Assembly: GCA_947095535.1 (NCBI GenBank)
Contig: OX352773.1
Location: 169,706,438-169,770,437, forward strand
Direction: 5' to 3'
Origin: Poecilobothrus nobilitatus
Taxonomy: Eukaryota; Arthropoda; Insecta; Diptera; Dolichopodidae
DNA: 64,000 bases
Shown: positions 22,834-35,220 of the stretch, in pieces
Position numbering within the stretch: position 1 is the stretch's first letter
Layout: every line of letters starts with the position of its first letter
Notes under the pieces: model-generated
Databases searched by the model: none
The model's input: only the letters and a program-made list of their open reading frames with translations
What the model was told of the DNA's origin: nothing
Program-made: the position numbers and the translations under genes

Positions 22834-24666
22834 TAGATTTCAAATATTTATTATATATTTCGTGAATTAAATCAACAGTTATAATTCGATAATCGTGAAG
22901 GAGGGTAGGTCAAAATTTAATTTAACAAGATTAATATAATTCACAAATTATTGTATTTAATTTTAAAAAAGACTTAAAACAGAATACCACAATTATTAAA
23001 ATAAAATTTCAGGGTTCAAAAAGTTCATAAAATTTATTAAGCATATATTGACATAATTTAACATTAAAGAAAAATTAAAAATCTTTTTCTATTGAAGAAA
23101 AAAAATTTTTTTTTTTTTTTTAATTTTAAAATTTCTTAGAATTTTTAACTTAAAACTGAAATTCAAACCAACAAAAAAAAAAAAAATGTTAGGAGACAAA
23201 GTATATAATATGTATATGAACTCTCTTTAACATTTTTTATTCTGACATTTAACATTTTCATTTAAAATTAAAATTTTTCATTTTAATTTCCTTTTTTTTT
23301 TTTTTGTGTTCTTTACTACTTTGATAATTATATACAGAAAGTACCAGAAAAAATGAATTTTAAATTTTTTACAAAAATTAATGAATTCTCAAAACAATTT
23401 TAAAGAAAAAAAAAAAAAAAAAAAACAACAAAAACAAAAATATACATTTTCACAGAGAAAAACAAAACATAGGAAATGAAAGGAAATATTTTATGCTCCA
23501 GTTATACTTTGTTTAATACACTTCCTGTTTTTTTGCTTTATTTTTTTTTTCATAGATTTTTTTTTTTTTGTTGTTTTACGTTTTTTTTTTTATTTTCAAA
23601 ATCTTTTATATTTTGTATACATTATTTTCACATCTTAAACAAATACAAATGATGAAAATGGCTATTGTCATTCTGATAAGGACATAAAAAAAGGAAAAAA
23701 GAAAAAAAACTTGAAAGTCAAGAATTTAAAATTTATAAAAAAAAAAAAAAACTCAAAATACAAATGGTATATTCTTTTAAAACAAATTAACATTTTTAAT
23801 ATAATTAAAAAAAATTTTTAATAATACTTCTAGTATTGGTTAAGATTTATAATTAAGATATTGAAGTGTTTTTTTTTTTGTTCAGCTAATTTTTTAAAAA
23901 GAAAAATTTTATATAGTCAATTATCTTTTTTTATTGTAAAAGTTTTTATAATTTCTTAAATTTTTTATTTTTTTTTTTTTTTTTTCAAAATTCTTTTGTT
24001 CGTTTAGGAATTGTTAGGATATAGAAAATTAGAAAACTTTCAAGGATAAGACTTATATCTAAATTTATCACACTAACACTTCAAACTAATCCTTAACATA
24101 TTAGGTGCTTTTTGACAATACTTAAATATTATATAGACCTTACATTTAAAAGTTAGCTTGTAATCTCTAAAATATGTCTTATTTTTTGGAATGAATATCC
24201 AGCATTAATAAAATGCAGTTATTTTACAATCACTAAAAATAACCTTTAAGATACATCAATTATAATTAGTCAGTTTTTGGAAGAAGTTTTGGGAGTTTTT
24301 GGGAGAGGATAAATCAAGTACGAAAATCGATAGTTTGGGACAGGCTTTCTGTCTCTTAAAAAACTTTTGTAGATGAACATTAAATATCGAGACATAAGAA
24401 AAGAATAATAAATATTTGCGTATATTATTATACAATTCTAATAAACATTCAATGCTTATTCACATGCTTATTTGTATGATGTATTTTCGTAATAAGAATA
24501 TAACTATTTTTATTTTGCTTAAGACTAGTATAAACTAGTCTTTTAGTATAAACTATCCAGGTACTTTTGTTCCAAATCTTTTTAGGAATAAAAAATCTAG
24601 AATGAAAAAAGAATTACCTTATTTAGATTATAGGCAATCACAATCATTAAAATAACCTCAAATATC
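22834..24666. other. AT-rich stretch with long homopolymer runs, no gene seen
   Basis: Unusually dense in A and T homopolymers of 10-20 bases (for example near 23102, 23180, 23407, 23561, 23967). No coding or repeat signal recognised. Confidence 0.45.
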
Positions 24667-24740
24667 TGAGTCATGACGTAACGGTTAAGTCGCTTACCTT
24701 TCAATAGGATTGTGTTATGTTCAAATCCCGCTCTAATTAA
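24667..24740 (+). repeat. tRNA-like fragment, probably an old SINE head
   Basis: GACGTAACGGTTAAGTCGC resembles an A-box region, CCTTTCAATAGGA an anticodon arm, and TGTTCAAATCCCGCTC a B box and T arm. The acceptor ends do not pair, so it is not a functional tRNA gene. The layout resembles 58222-58300. An (AAT)n tract follows at once, as in many retroposon tails. Confidence 0.4.
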
Positions 24741-24843
24741 TAAAAATAATAATAATAATTAATAACTGCTACTATGGAGCTATTTTTGTTATATCATGCA
24801 AGAAGGTGTTATATATTACTGCAATTTGTAATCTACTAATGAT

Positions 24844-25242
24844 CCTGACTCTGTAGTAAATAGTAATATTAATATGTTATACTAATACCAATAATAATAA
24901 CTGCTACAATGACAATGGGAGTTGTCTTCAATAATTACCACATGCAGGAAGGTGTTATATTATACTATTGCATGTTGTAACGGCTATTGTCACTGTTAGC
25001 AAAATAGTAATAATGTAAGGCGGATTCATTATTTCCTTACAGTCCCACTCCTAATTCAATGCTTCCACATCCTGTTGCGCGCTATCCTTTCTTATCCCTA
25101 CTCTCTAGCCAATATACTGCGTTAGTAGGTAGGGTTTTCATACCATTATATTGGCTAAAGGGAGAGGTAGGTTTAGTCAGTAAGAATCTTATACTACCAA
25201 GAGAAATTCTTGCTGTCTTTGGAAGATTCCCACCTCTCTTAG
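24844..25242 (+). repeat. Family 5 dispersed repeat, second copy
   Basis: Aligns along its length with 3478-3885: CTGACTCTGTAGTAAA, CTGCTACAATGACAATGGGA, GGCGGATTCATTATTTCC, TTGGCTAAAGGGAGAGGTAG, GAAATTCTTGCTGTCTTTGG and CACCTCTCTTAGG. Just upstream (24764-24830) is an extra partial copy of the CTGCTAC ... AAGGTGTTATAT segment, so the 5' portion is duplicated here. A 116-codon frame (25059-25409) crosses its 3' half. That frame runs out of the repeat into unrelated AT-rich sequence and has no recognisable domain. Confidence 0.7.
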
Positions 25243-26594
25243 GACCCCAAATGAAAAAAATCCAAATGCTTTTCGAAGTTCTTTTATTACCTTATAACAG
25301 TTTGAGTTGCTCCAGATCTATCACCAATTTTATTATCTACGTTTTATGGGGTAAGTTTACTTCGATAAAAGCATATAATTCAAAAAAAAATATTTTAAAT
25401 AATATTTGAAAATGATTAGCGTTATAGTTTGGTTGTTATAAATTAATTAGATAAAACTAAATTTATAATATACTATATATGTTTTCTTGAAACAAAAACG
25501 AGAAATATATAAACTAAATTTATAATTATATACATGTATACATTTAGTTTTATCTATAGGTAATTATTTTTAAAATAATGTTCAAAATATATTAAAAGGC
25601 TACAACCAAACAAACACAAGTTGACAAAAATTTCATATAAAAATGGACAGAAATATTTCATATTAATAATTGAATAGAAAAAGAAGGAAAGAAAAAGGAG
25701 GTTCATATATTTCGCTAACAGCAATAATTTTTCATCATACTAGAATCTTTCACTGAACTGTAATATACATTATGGAATCTTTTTAAATATTACAGTTTAT
25801 TGCATAACATATAATGTATAATCGTAGATAAAACCTATATGGAATCGAAAAAAAAAAACTCTAGTATTAATATTTTTTCTTAAGACAATTTTGCAATATC
25901 TTAAAATTTGCATACTTTTCATATCATTTAGTACCCATTACTCTCTTCTAAACATCTCTTATAAAAAGGTCTTATCATGATATTTCAAAAAAAAATTGCA
26001 ATTTTCAGATTTCAAAAGATCTAATAAGGTTTTAAAAACTGATTTAAACTATCTGAAATCTATACAATAATCACTATTTAATATCTTATTTATACTTTTA
26101 ATTTTTATATTTTAAAGTTCATCCTCTTGCAAGTTTTTTTATTAAATTGTGATCGTGAAAAAATCCTTGAGAAGTTCAAGAAATATTAAGATATTTTAAA
26201 ATTGAAAACAATTTAATTCTGTTAGGTGATTCAATTCTTCTATTCTATTATTGTCTGTTCATTGTCTATAAATCTGAATACTGCCATAAATAACCTTCAA
26301 ATTCCATTTTATAACCTTTCTGAAAAAGATACATATATATATACATATTAAAAAATTCCTTTAATATTTCAATTACATAAAAATTATATTTAATAATAAA
26401 ACAAGGAAGAAAAAAAGGTTACAATTTTATACCTACGTTCTATATAAAATGTAAATGTCTTGCAAATTTTTGTCAAAGCAATTCTAAGAAATTTCGCTCC
26501 TTTATTTTAAAATTCAGTAATGTAGAAATTAAGTGAATACCGTGTTAGTAATGTAACTAATTGAAAGTTAAAAAAAATATTTTTATAACCCCAC
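25243..26594. other. AT-rich stretch, no gene seen
   Basis: No coding or repeat signal recognised. Confidence 0.4.
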
Positions 26595-27770
26595 AAATAT
26601 TCTTTATTAATTTCACTATGTTTATTTGTTCGTCGGTCTGTCTGTTTACAAAATATCTACACTGTTTAAGATAGAATAATAAAATTTTAACCATAGATTT
26701 TCTTAATAAAATTATTGTTGTACAATAACTTTTTTCTCCCACCCACCCACAAAGTCCCACCCATTACAAAGCCTTCATTAATATAGCCACTTAAACTTTG
26801 AAAGAACTTTATTTTCAAATGTTTATATCATATGTTTTACTTACATTTTTTCAATTTGAAAATACGAAACAATCAAAACAACAAAACAAAAACACTTTAT
26901 AAATGAACATCAAATTTATTTTTATTTATTTATTCATTCATTCTCAAAGAGACCATTCGCTCGAATTTAATCCATTTTTTTTTGCAATTTAGTATTTAAA
27001 TTTACCATTATGTAAAAGCAAATTGTCTTGCTCTTCATAACTCTTGCTTTGGTATGATTTTATTTAGAATCTTGAAATTTTGAGATAAGAAACATCTTTA
27101 ATAATATTATCAATAATCTATCAATATCTATCAATATAATCTATTTCATAAATTACCACAGAAAATTTGTTTGTATTGCCTCCTTTTGAAGAAGCTGTTC
27201 GAGATCGAAAATTAAAAATTTGCTATTTTTAGACACTTGCTAAAATTTTTAAAAAGTAAAGCTCAAAAATTAAAACTTCAATATTATTTCATTTAAGATG
27301 AAACAACAAAACTTTAAGATGAAGCATTCCGAGATAGGATGTCATTAAAATTTTTTGTTGAAGAATAATAATTGTTTTATGTGCCTCAACTCGTTACGAA
27401 GCTACAGCTCTGAAAATTAGAAAAAAACCAACATCTCCAGTTTTCTTCAATATAATATTTTTTTCAATAATATAAACATCAAAAGATGGGAAATGTTTTA
27501 AACTTTTTAAAGTGATTTAAAAATTATATAAATTTTTTTTAATTTATGGATTATAAAACTAAAATTTCTGAAACACTTAAAAGTGCAGAACATTGAAATT
27601 TTGAGAAGAGGACGATAATCCCCAATGCTATTACAATCCCCACATCTGTTTCAGAGATATTAGGGGTAAAAAATATGATAAATTTACTTTGCTAAAAGTA
27701 GTCTACTATTTATATTTCTTTTAAATGTGCGACTTTTCAAACCCTTTATTTTATATACTACCGTATTTTT
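26595..27770 (+). mobile_element. Family 2 Helentron-like element, diverged and expanded
   Basis: The 5' side has TTAATTTCACTATGTTTATT, TCGTCGGTCTGTCTGTTTAC, then CACCCACAAAGTCCCACCCA. The middle has TTTAAATTTACCATTATGTA and a GAAAATTTGCTA-like block. The 3' side has TTTAAATGTGCGACTTTTCA and AACCCTTTATTTTATATACT. At about 1.2 kb it is longer than the 0.8-kb copies, with inserted sequence near 26930-26970 and 27300-27690. Mutation makes the ends imprecise. Confidence 0.55.
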
Positions 27771-27872
27771 TCATATAATTTATGTTTAATTTGGTTGTAA
27801 AATTCTCTTTATTGTATGCCTAATCATGTTTTAATGCATTTTTATTTTATTTATCTAGTGTCAAGGACACTT

Positions 27873-29479
27873 GGAAGAATACAGTTGCCTTTGTCAACTC
27901 TTAGATACCCGTACGACCCGTTAGTATGCCTATCACTCTGCTTATAATATTATTTTTTTAATTTTTTAGTATTTTAAAATAATTTGGGTGAAATTTTATA
28001 ATTTCTAGAACTGTGGGTTGTACATATATTCAAACTATATGTTTATACATTCTATATGTATAAATTATTTATCGTACGGTATAAAAAATGTGAAGAATTG
28101 ACTTTTCTGGAATTTTGAGGGGCTGTAGGTACGGAACCCTATATAATTTAAAAAAACCCGTTAACATACGTAAAAATATATTATTGAACCTTTAATTTTC
28201 ATGTCTTGCCGAGGAAAAATTTTACAGGTGCCTGAAAATAGCAAATTTTCAATTTTTGAGGAGTAAATACTCTTAAAGAGGGGGCGCTACCAAAAAATTT
28301 TCTGAGGAAACTTATACTAATTCTAAAAGTTCTTTCTTGTCTCAAAATTTCAGGTTCCTATCTCAAAACGTACCGGAGTTATGAAAAAAGAAATATCATG
28401 CACAATTTGGTTTTAACATGACGGTAAATTTAAATAGTAAATTACAAACTATTGCATAATTTTGATATTATCTTATGGAGATAACAAAAATTCCGGTCTT
28501 CTAGTCTTTTTAGATTGTAAAACTACTGCACAGAACCTGAGATATATACATCTGAAAATAGGGGTTTTTTGAAATTTTGGGGGGCTGTAACTTAGGAACC
28601 CTATACAATTAAAAGAAACCATTAACACACGTACAAAAATATATTACTGGACCTTCAATTTTTTTGTCTTGCCGAAGAAAAATGTGTACAGGTGTCTAAG
28701 TTAAAGGTGTTTAAAAATAGCAAATTTTAAATTTTTGAGCCCTAATACCTCATAAACACGGGGTGGTCCAAAAAAAATTTCTGAGTAAACTTATACTAAT
28801 TCTAAGAGTTCTTTCTGGTCTCAAAATTGCAAGTCCCTATTTGAAAGTGTTCCGGAGTAATGAGGGTAGAAAAATCATGCAAAATTTGGTTTTCATATAA
28901 CGGTAAATTTAAATACTAAATTTTAAAAAATTGTACAATTTTGATACTAATTTATAAATTTAAAAAAAATACCTGTCGAATGACGTTTTCTGATTGAAAA
29001 AATCTTAAGTAGAACATGAGACATATGCATTTAAAAATAGGGCTTTTTAAGAGTTTAAGGAGCTGTAGCTCCGTAACGGATGGGGCTACAAAAAAAAGCT
29101 GTAAATTATAAAATTAATATTTTTATGTTATCTATCAGCAGTTAAAATTTCATGTCTCTATATCAAAAAAAATGTGGGGATCTAAAAGTTAGGTGTTCGA
29201 GAGCTACCCGAAGTTGTGGTCGGATCTCAACCAAAAAACATAGGGAACCTACAAATTGTTGTAAGAATATTTTGTGTTAATTTGAAGACTCTAGCTTTCT
29301 TAGTTTTTGAGTTATCTTCCTAACTGACAGACGGACGGACGAACGAACAAAGCTCAATCGTCTTAGAATTTTTTTCTGATCCGATCTATACCTTTGAAGG
29401 TATATCTAGCTAGCTTATTTCGAGGTGTTACAAACGGAGGAGCAATTTTAATATACCCGATCCTTATCGTACGGGTATA
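27873..29479 (-). mobile_element. Family 3 / family 2 chimeric element
   Basis: Its outer ends are family 3. The right end (its 5' end) reads TATCGTACGGGTATA, preceded by GGTGTTACAAACGGAGGAGC and GACAGACGGACGGACGAACG. The left end (its 3' end) has GAATACAGTTGCC, TTTGTCAACTC and TACCCGTACGACCCG. The interior between about 28080 and 29100 is family 2 sequence in the same orientation: GTCTTGCCGAAGAAAAATGT, ACGGTAAATTTAAATA, TGCAAAATTTGGTTTTCATA. That core is present twice, marked by GGAACCCTATA at 28133 and 28595 (462 bp apart). A second family 3 tip (ATCGTACGGTATAAAAA) lies at the inner junction near 28073. Confidence 0.72.
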
Positions 29480-29513
29480 AAAATGTCTATATGTATTAAC
29501 ATATATTTTTGTT

Positions 29514-30998
29514 GTTATGTCTCTGAAATTTAAGAGGATTTGGTCCATGGGTTTGGGTTTTGGAAGCTTCCGAACGAGCACCAGAGCAAATGAGATTATT
29601 TCCAAAACCAACAAAGATAGAACCTTTAAATTTTGTACAATGATGTTCCTTCCCGTTCGATTTATGTCTCTGAAATTTAAGAGGATTTGGTCCATGGGTT
29701 TGGATTTGGAAGCTTCCGAACGAGCCCCAGAGCAAATGAGATTATCTCCAAAACCAATAAAGATATAACCTTTACTTTTGGCAGAATGGTGTTCTTTCAT
29801 GTATGATTTAGGCCTCTGAAATTTAAGAGGATTTGGTCCATGGGTTTGGATTTGGAAGCTTCCGAACGAGCACCAGAGCAAATGAGATTATCTCCAAAAC
29901 CAACAAAGATATAACCTTTAAATTTGGCAGGGTGGTGTTCTTTCATGTTTTATTTAAGTCTCTGAAATGTGAGAAGATTTGGTCCATGGGTTCGGGTTTT
30001 GGAAACTTCCGAACGAGCCCAGAGCAAACGAGATTATCTCCAAAACCAATAAAGATAGAACCTTTAAATTTTTTATAATGATGTTTCTTCCAGTTTGATT
30101 TATGTCTCTGAAATTTAAGAGGATTTGGTCCATGGGTTTGGTTTTGGAAGCTTCCGAACGAGCCCCAGAGCAAATGAGATTATCTCCAAAACCAATAAAG
30201 ATATAACCTTTACTTTTGGCATAATGGTGTTCTTTCATGTATGATTTAGGCCTCTGAAATTTGAGAGGATTTGGTCCTTGGGTTCGGATTTTGAAAGCTT
30301 CCGAACGAGCCTCAGAGCAAATGATATTATCTCCAAATGCAACAAAGATATAACCTTTAAATTAGGCAGAATGGTGTTCCTTCATGTTTGATTTATGTTT
30401 CTGAAATTTGTGAGGATTTGGTCCATGGGTTCAAATCTTGGAAGCTTCCGGACGAGCCCCAGAGCAAACGAGTATATCTCCACAACCAACAAAGATAGAA
30501 CTTTTATTTTTAGTACAAAGGTGTTCTGTTATGTTTCCTTTTCTGTAAAAATGGAAACTGACATTTGAAAGAATTTGAACCATGGGTTCGTATTTTGGAA
30601 ACGTCCGGACGAGCACAAGAGCAACGAGCATATCTCCAAAACCAACAAAAGTAGAACCTTTAAATTTAATAGAATGGTGTTCTGGCAAGTTTTCTTTATG
30701 TTCCTGAGATGGATTCGATGAATTGGAGTGGCAATTCGGGTAGCTGACACAAACATCCCAAGGACTACCAATCTTCGAAAATAATTAAGATAGAAACTTA
30801 AAATTTTATACAAGGGTGTCAAGCATATCCCAAGCGGATGCCTCTTTTACGTTCTTGAAATTCGAGTTGAATAAGACAGAAAAGGGAAGAAGTTAGAGCA
30901 GCTGCCAAAAACACTTATGGATTTTTAATTTAATTCGAATTATTCAGGTGTAGGGTATTAATAAGTCGGTTGCATCGACTTACTGTTACATTTACTTG
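29514..30998 (+). mobile_element. Family 1 Helentron-like element, long subfamily, 5'-truncated (copy C)
   Basis: Begins abruptly inside a 147-bp unit (TTATGTCTCTGAAATTTAAG) 35 bases after the end of the neighbouring family 3 element, and lacks the 5' tip, core and GTCC tract. The array is regular: GGTCCATGGG marks at 29544, 29691, 29837, 29983, 30129, 30275 and 30422, a spacing of 146-147 bp. The 3' end is intact: GGTGTAGGGTATTAATAAGT, the hairpin, and TTTACTTG. From about 30270 onward it is almost identical to the last 700 bp of copies B and E. Confidence 0.85.
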
Positions 30999-31124
30999 TT
31001 TTTATTTTTTTAAGATATAATAGAATAATATAAAAATCTTATAATCATAAAATTTTCCACCTTGAATATCTAAAATATGCGTGAGTATAGATTTGTTTTA
31101 TATTTTTGTGAGTATTTGTTTTAT

Positions 31125-32453
31125 TATACCCTACACATTAAGTATAGGGTATATTAACTTTGGTATGGTGTTTGTAACCACCAAAAGGAAGCGAGTTAGG
31201 TGTAGACATGTATATATATTCTGAATCAGGATCACCGCCGGAGTCGATTTAGCGATGTCCGTCCGTCCGTCCGTACGCAAGATAACTCAAAAAGTAATGA
31301 TGCTATCTTGATGAAATTTATACTGTAGGTTAACAATGACTAAGGTAAGGCGGGGATTGTAAATGGACGAAATCGGACCATGCGTTCGAGTACCTCCCAT
31401 ACAACTTCCAAAGCCTAATACGCATATTTTCGAAATTAATAAAGATAGAAACTTAAAATTGTGTACGAGGGTGTGTTTTTCTGAATCCCTGATATCCCCA
31501 AAATTTGAGATGAAGTGGAGTGGTTGTTCGGGTACCTCCCATACAACTCCCAAAATCGAACATGCATATCTTCGAAATTAATAAAGATAGGAACTTAAAA
31601 TTTGATAGGAGGGTGCTGTTTCCTAAATCCCTGATTTGTCTAAAATTTGAGAGGAATTGGAGTGGTCATTCGGGTATCTCCCATACAACTTCCAAAACCA
31701 AACAAGCATATCTTCGAAATTAATAAAGACAGAAACTTCAAATTTGGTACTAGGGTGTTGTTTCCTGAATCCCTGATTTGTCCAAAATTTGAGATGAATT
31801 GGTGGAGCTGTTCGGGTACCTCCCATACAACTCCCAAAACCGAACATGCATATCTTCGAAATTAATAAGATAGGAACTTCAAATTTGATAAGAGGGTGCT
31901 GTTTCCTAAATCCCTGATTTGCCTAAAATTTGAGATGAATTGGAGTGGTCATTCGGGTACCTCCCATACAACTCCCAAAACCGAACAAGCATATCTTCGA
32001 AATTAATAAAGACAGAAACTTCAAATTTGGTACAAGGGTGTTGTTTCCTGAATCCCTGATTTGTCCAAAATTTAAGATGAATTAGAATGGTTGTTCAGGT
32101 ATCTGCCACACAACTCCTAAGACCAAACAAGCATATCTTCGAAATTAATAAATATATAAACTTGAAATTTGATATAAGAATGTTCTACCCTGTTGATGTC
32201 TTTAAAATTTGAGATGAATTGGGGTGGTGGTCCGCGTGCCTTCATACACTTCCCAAGACCTAACAATCATATTTTCGAATTTAATAAAGATAGAAACCTG
32301 AAATTTTGTACAAAGGTTGTAACAGCATTTATTTTTTTTAGCTTGTATTAAATACCTAACTAAAATAACTTATGGATTTTTAATTTAATTTGAATGTTTT
32401 AGGTGTAGGGTATAAATAAGTCGGTTGCATCGACTTACTGTTATTTTTACTTG
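31125..32453 (+). mobile_element. Family 1 Helentron-like element, short subfamily (copy D)
   Basis: Both ends are present: TATACCCTACACATTAAG at the start, GGTGTAGGGTATAAATAAGT with the AAGTCG/CGACTT hairpin and TTACTTG at the end. It has the same 5' module as copy A, with four GTCC units. The array marks (TACCTCCCATACAACT and variants) fall at 31391, 31533, 31675, 31817, 31958 and 32100, with spacings of 142, 142, 142, 141 and 142 bp. A last mark at 32237 is 137 bp further on. It has about one more full unit than copy A. The 3' flank is a T run belonging to a family 3 copy, so it probably inserted there. Confidence 0.87.
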
Positions 32454-32461
32454 TTTTTTTA

Positions 32462-33928
32462 ATATTTTAGTATTTTAAAATAATTTGGGTGAATTTTATA
32501 ATTTCTAGTACTATGGGTTGTACATATATTCAAACTATATGTTTATATGTACATTCTTCAAAAGCAAATTCTAACCTTTCACATAACGATTATCAATCCA
32601 AAACTTTTTCAAATATTCTATAGTACCATTTAATACTAAGCGGTAAATGTATATTAAATTTACTTAGTACAAAATAGTAAATATAATTTTAAATATTATA
32701 TTATATTATATTTAAATGTTCCATTGACAGAATAATTTCTTATAAGTACAATAAAATACATATATGTATGTAAATACGGCACTATATAATATACATCTAT
32801 ACTCTTATCATTCACTCACTAGTGACATATACGATATGTAAATAAACATGATATTATATAAGTATGTATATATATCAATATCATATAAATAAAAATTCTT
32901 CAAGCAACCGTTATGTTGTTTATTTATTTACATTTTTTGTACTACGCATTATGTCCTCAACAATTTCAAATTATCGAGTAAAACAATATGCAAAAAATTC
33001 GTAAAAGAAATTTGTTAGAAAATTTGAAAAAATCAAGTAACACTTTCGTCAATTATAAAGTAACCCTATATTATTAAAAAAAGTTGTTAACAGAAATAAG
33101 AGTATAATGTTGAAGCTTTAATTTTTGTGTATTACTTCAAAAAATTTTTAACAGATGTTCAAGTTACAGGTGTTTAAAAATAGGAAATTTTCAGTTTTTG
33201 ACCCCTTACAGCTCCTAAACGGGGAGTGATATAAAAAAAATTTCTGAAATGACTCATACTTATTTTCAAAGATCTAACTTCTGTCAAAATTGCAGCTTAA
33301 ACCGTTTAGAAGATAGAAGGGTTAAAGAATTTTGCAAAATTTGAGTTTCACATAACGGTAAATTAAGACACCGTATGCCACAAATATATATTTATTGTAT
33401 ATATACTTTTAAAGCTAATAAAAGTAGTAACCGTTTGGCGTTTTCAAAATGAAGATATATCTTTTACAACTTGTGCTATAACAATTTAAATATAGAGCTT
33501 TTTTGAACCTTTGGGGAGCTGTAGCTCCGTAACGGGTGGGGCTACAAAAAAAAATTATTAAAAATAAAATTAATATTTTTGTGAGATCTATCAGCAGTTA
33601 AAATTTCATAGCTCTATTTCAAAAAAAATGTGGGGATCTAAAAGTTAGGTGTTCGAGAGCTACCCTAAGTTTTGGTCCAAACTCAACCAAAAAAATAAGG
33701 AACCTACAAATTACTCTCAGAATATTTTGTGTAAATTTCAAAATTCTAGCTTTCTTAGTTTTTGAGTTAGCGTGCTGACGGACGGACGGACATGGCTCAA
33801 AAGTCTTAGAATTTTTTTCTGATCCGATCCATACCTTTGAAGGTATATCTAGCTCGCGTTTTTCGAGGTGTTATAAACGGAGGAGTAATTTTATTATACC
33901 CGATACCCGATCCTATCGTACGGGTATA
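32462..33928 (-). mobile_element. Family 3 Helentron-like element, 3' tip missing
   Basis: Reverse copy closely alignable with 46046-47433. The 5' end, at the right, is TATCGTACGGGTATA (33914-33928), preceded by GGTGTTATAAACGGAGGAGT, CCTTTGAAGGTATATCTAGC and GACGGACGGACGGACATGGC. The middle has GGAGCTGTAGCTCCGTAACG, GCATAACGG-type blocks, TTTGGCGTTTTCAAAATG, and CTTCAAGCAACCGTTATGTT. The left side ends at TATTTTAGTATTTTAAAATA; the last 75 or so bases, including the hairpin and 3' inverted motif, are absent. The family 1 copy D ends eight bases away. Confidence 0.78.
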
Positions 33929-34789
33929 ATAAAAACAGTAAAGTATAGAATTTCTTATGTAACAGGATAACATAACAAAAATTACATAAAAAATATCCTT
34001 TTTTTATTGAATTTTATTCTATATTTTAAAAAACAATCTCAAAATCTTCTATTTAAAATTAACCTACAAAATGTTCATGTACCTATCAGATTAAATTTAT
34101 TTTAAAAGGTACTGCAATTGTTATTAAAGTTTTAATTTATGAAAAAGATTTTTTAATTATGCATTTTTTTAATTTTTTCATAAAATAAATTGAATATGTT
34201 AATGTAATGTAAAACTACTAGAAAATTTATGTCAAAAAATCTTCATAAAATTAATAAAACTGTACAAGATCTTAGATTAAATGAAATTTTGTTGTCTATA
34301 TATGTTATAATTTTGTTGTTGATTATGATATATTGTTGTCCCTTGTACTCAGCTCCTTTTGGGAGCCTATAAAAATGTTTCATCAAGAATTTTGAAATAA
34401 GAACCACTATTGTAGGATATGTTTACCCTAAAGGTATTTTACTTAATTTGAAGTTAAGTTGGAAAAAAGATGATTTTTACTCTTAACTTATTGTTTATAT
34501 ACTTTATAGTTCATTCTTTCACTCCTATTGCCCGTTTTTTCATTATTGTATTTTACTAAATATCTCTATTATCAATTAATACCGTATTTGACCACATACA
34601 TCTATCTATAGAATAATAACAACAATAAATAGAAGCAAAAATTCTTACAAATTCATAGTCTAATAGCAATTAAAGATTCCCCAAGCACTTTATGAATTCC
34701 TAATCTACAAAATTAAGTGTTATAAAATCTACAAAACTTTAAATTATGAAATTAATATCAATAGGAGCTTGATAAAGTCTCTTATTTTT
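33929..34789. other. AT-rich stretch, no gene seen
   Basis: No coding or repeat signal recognised. Confidence 0.4.
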
Positions 34790-35220
34790 AAATCAAAATT
34801 AATTGCATATATCAGCCAAAAGAGCATTGGGATTTTTGCTAAAGTTCAAAATAAAGTAATTCGTCTAATAAATGATCCCAATGCCACCTCAATGATCTTT
34901 CGTCTTGGTTGATACATTATAGGAGTGGATACTTTTTCTGATAAGATTAGGAGTTTAATGTCTGCTCCACTATATGTAGATCAAATGCCCAGGTGACATA
35001 ATTCAACCTAAGGAAATTTCATTGTGGTAAAAATCGTAAATGTGGAACCATCTACCACTTTATTTGTTCCCTAGAACTGACGATTACTGGATATTGAGTG
35101 TCTAAAGATTCAAAGTGAACATTAACATTATCCGAGTCAATTTGGAATCAAATTATCATTTCCTCAACTTTACTTCCTTTCATCAGGCAGCACGTGAGTA
35201 CTAAAAATCTTATTATCTAT
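34790..35220 (+). pseudogene. Decayed LINE fragment, reverse transcriptase C-terminal region
   Basis: Pieces in shifting frames resemble the C-terminal part of jockey/RTE-type non-LTR retrotransposon polyproteins: AKRALGF at 34815, KVQNKVIRLINDP at 34841, YIIGVDTFSDKIRSLMSAPL near 34910-34970, and FPRTDDYWILS at 35067. The family pattern is a KKLG-F block, then VQ-RAVRLI-D-P, later R...F-PRT..LWN.LP. At least two frameshifts and several stops are present, so it is not functional. The identification comes from motif order only. Confidence 0.45.

Noticed and set aside
25059..25409. 116-codon open frame
   Set aside because: It starts inside a family 5 repeat and continues into unrelated AT-rich sequence; the frame is not kept in the other two copies.
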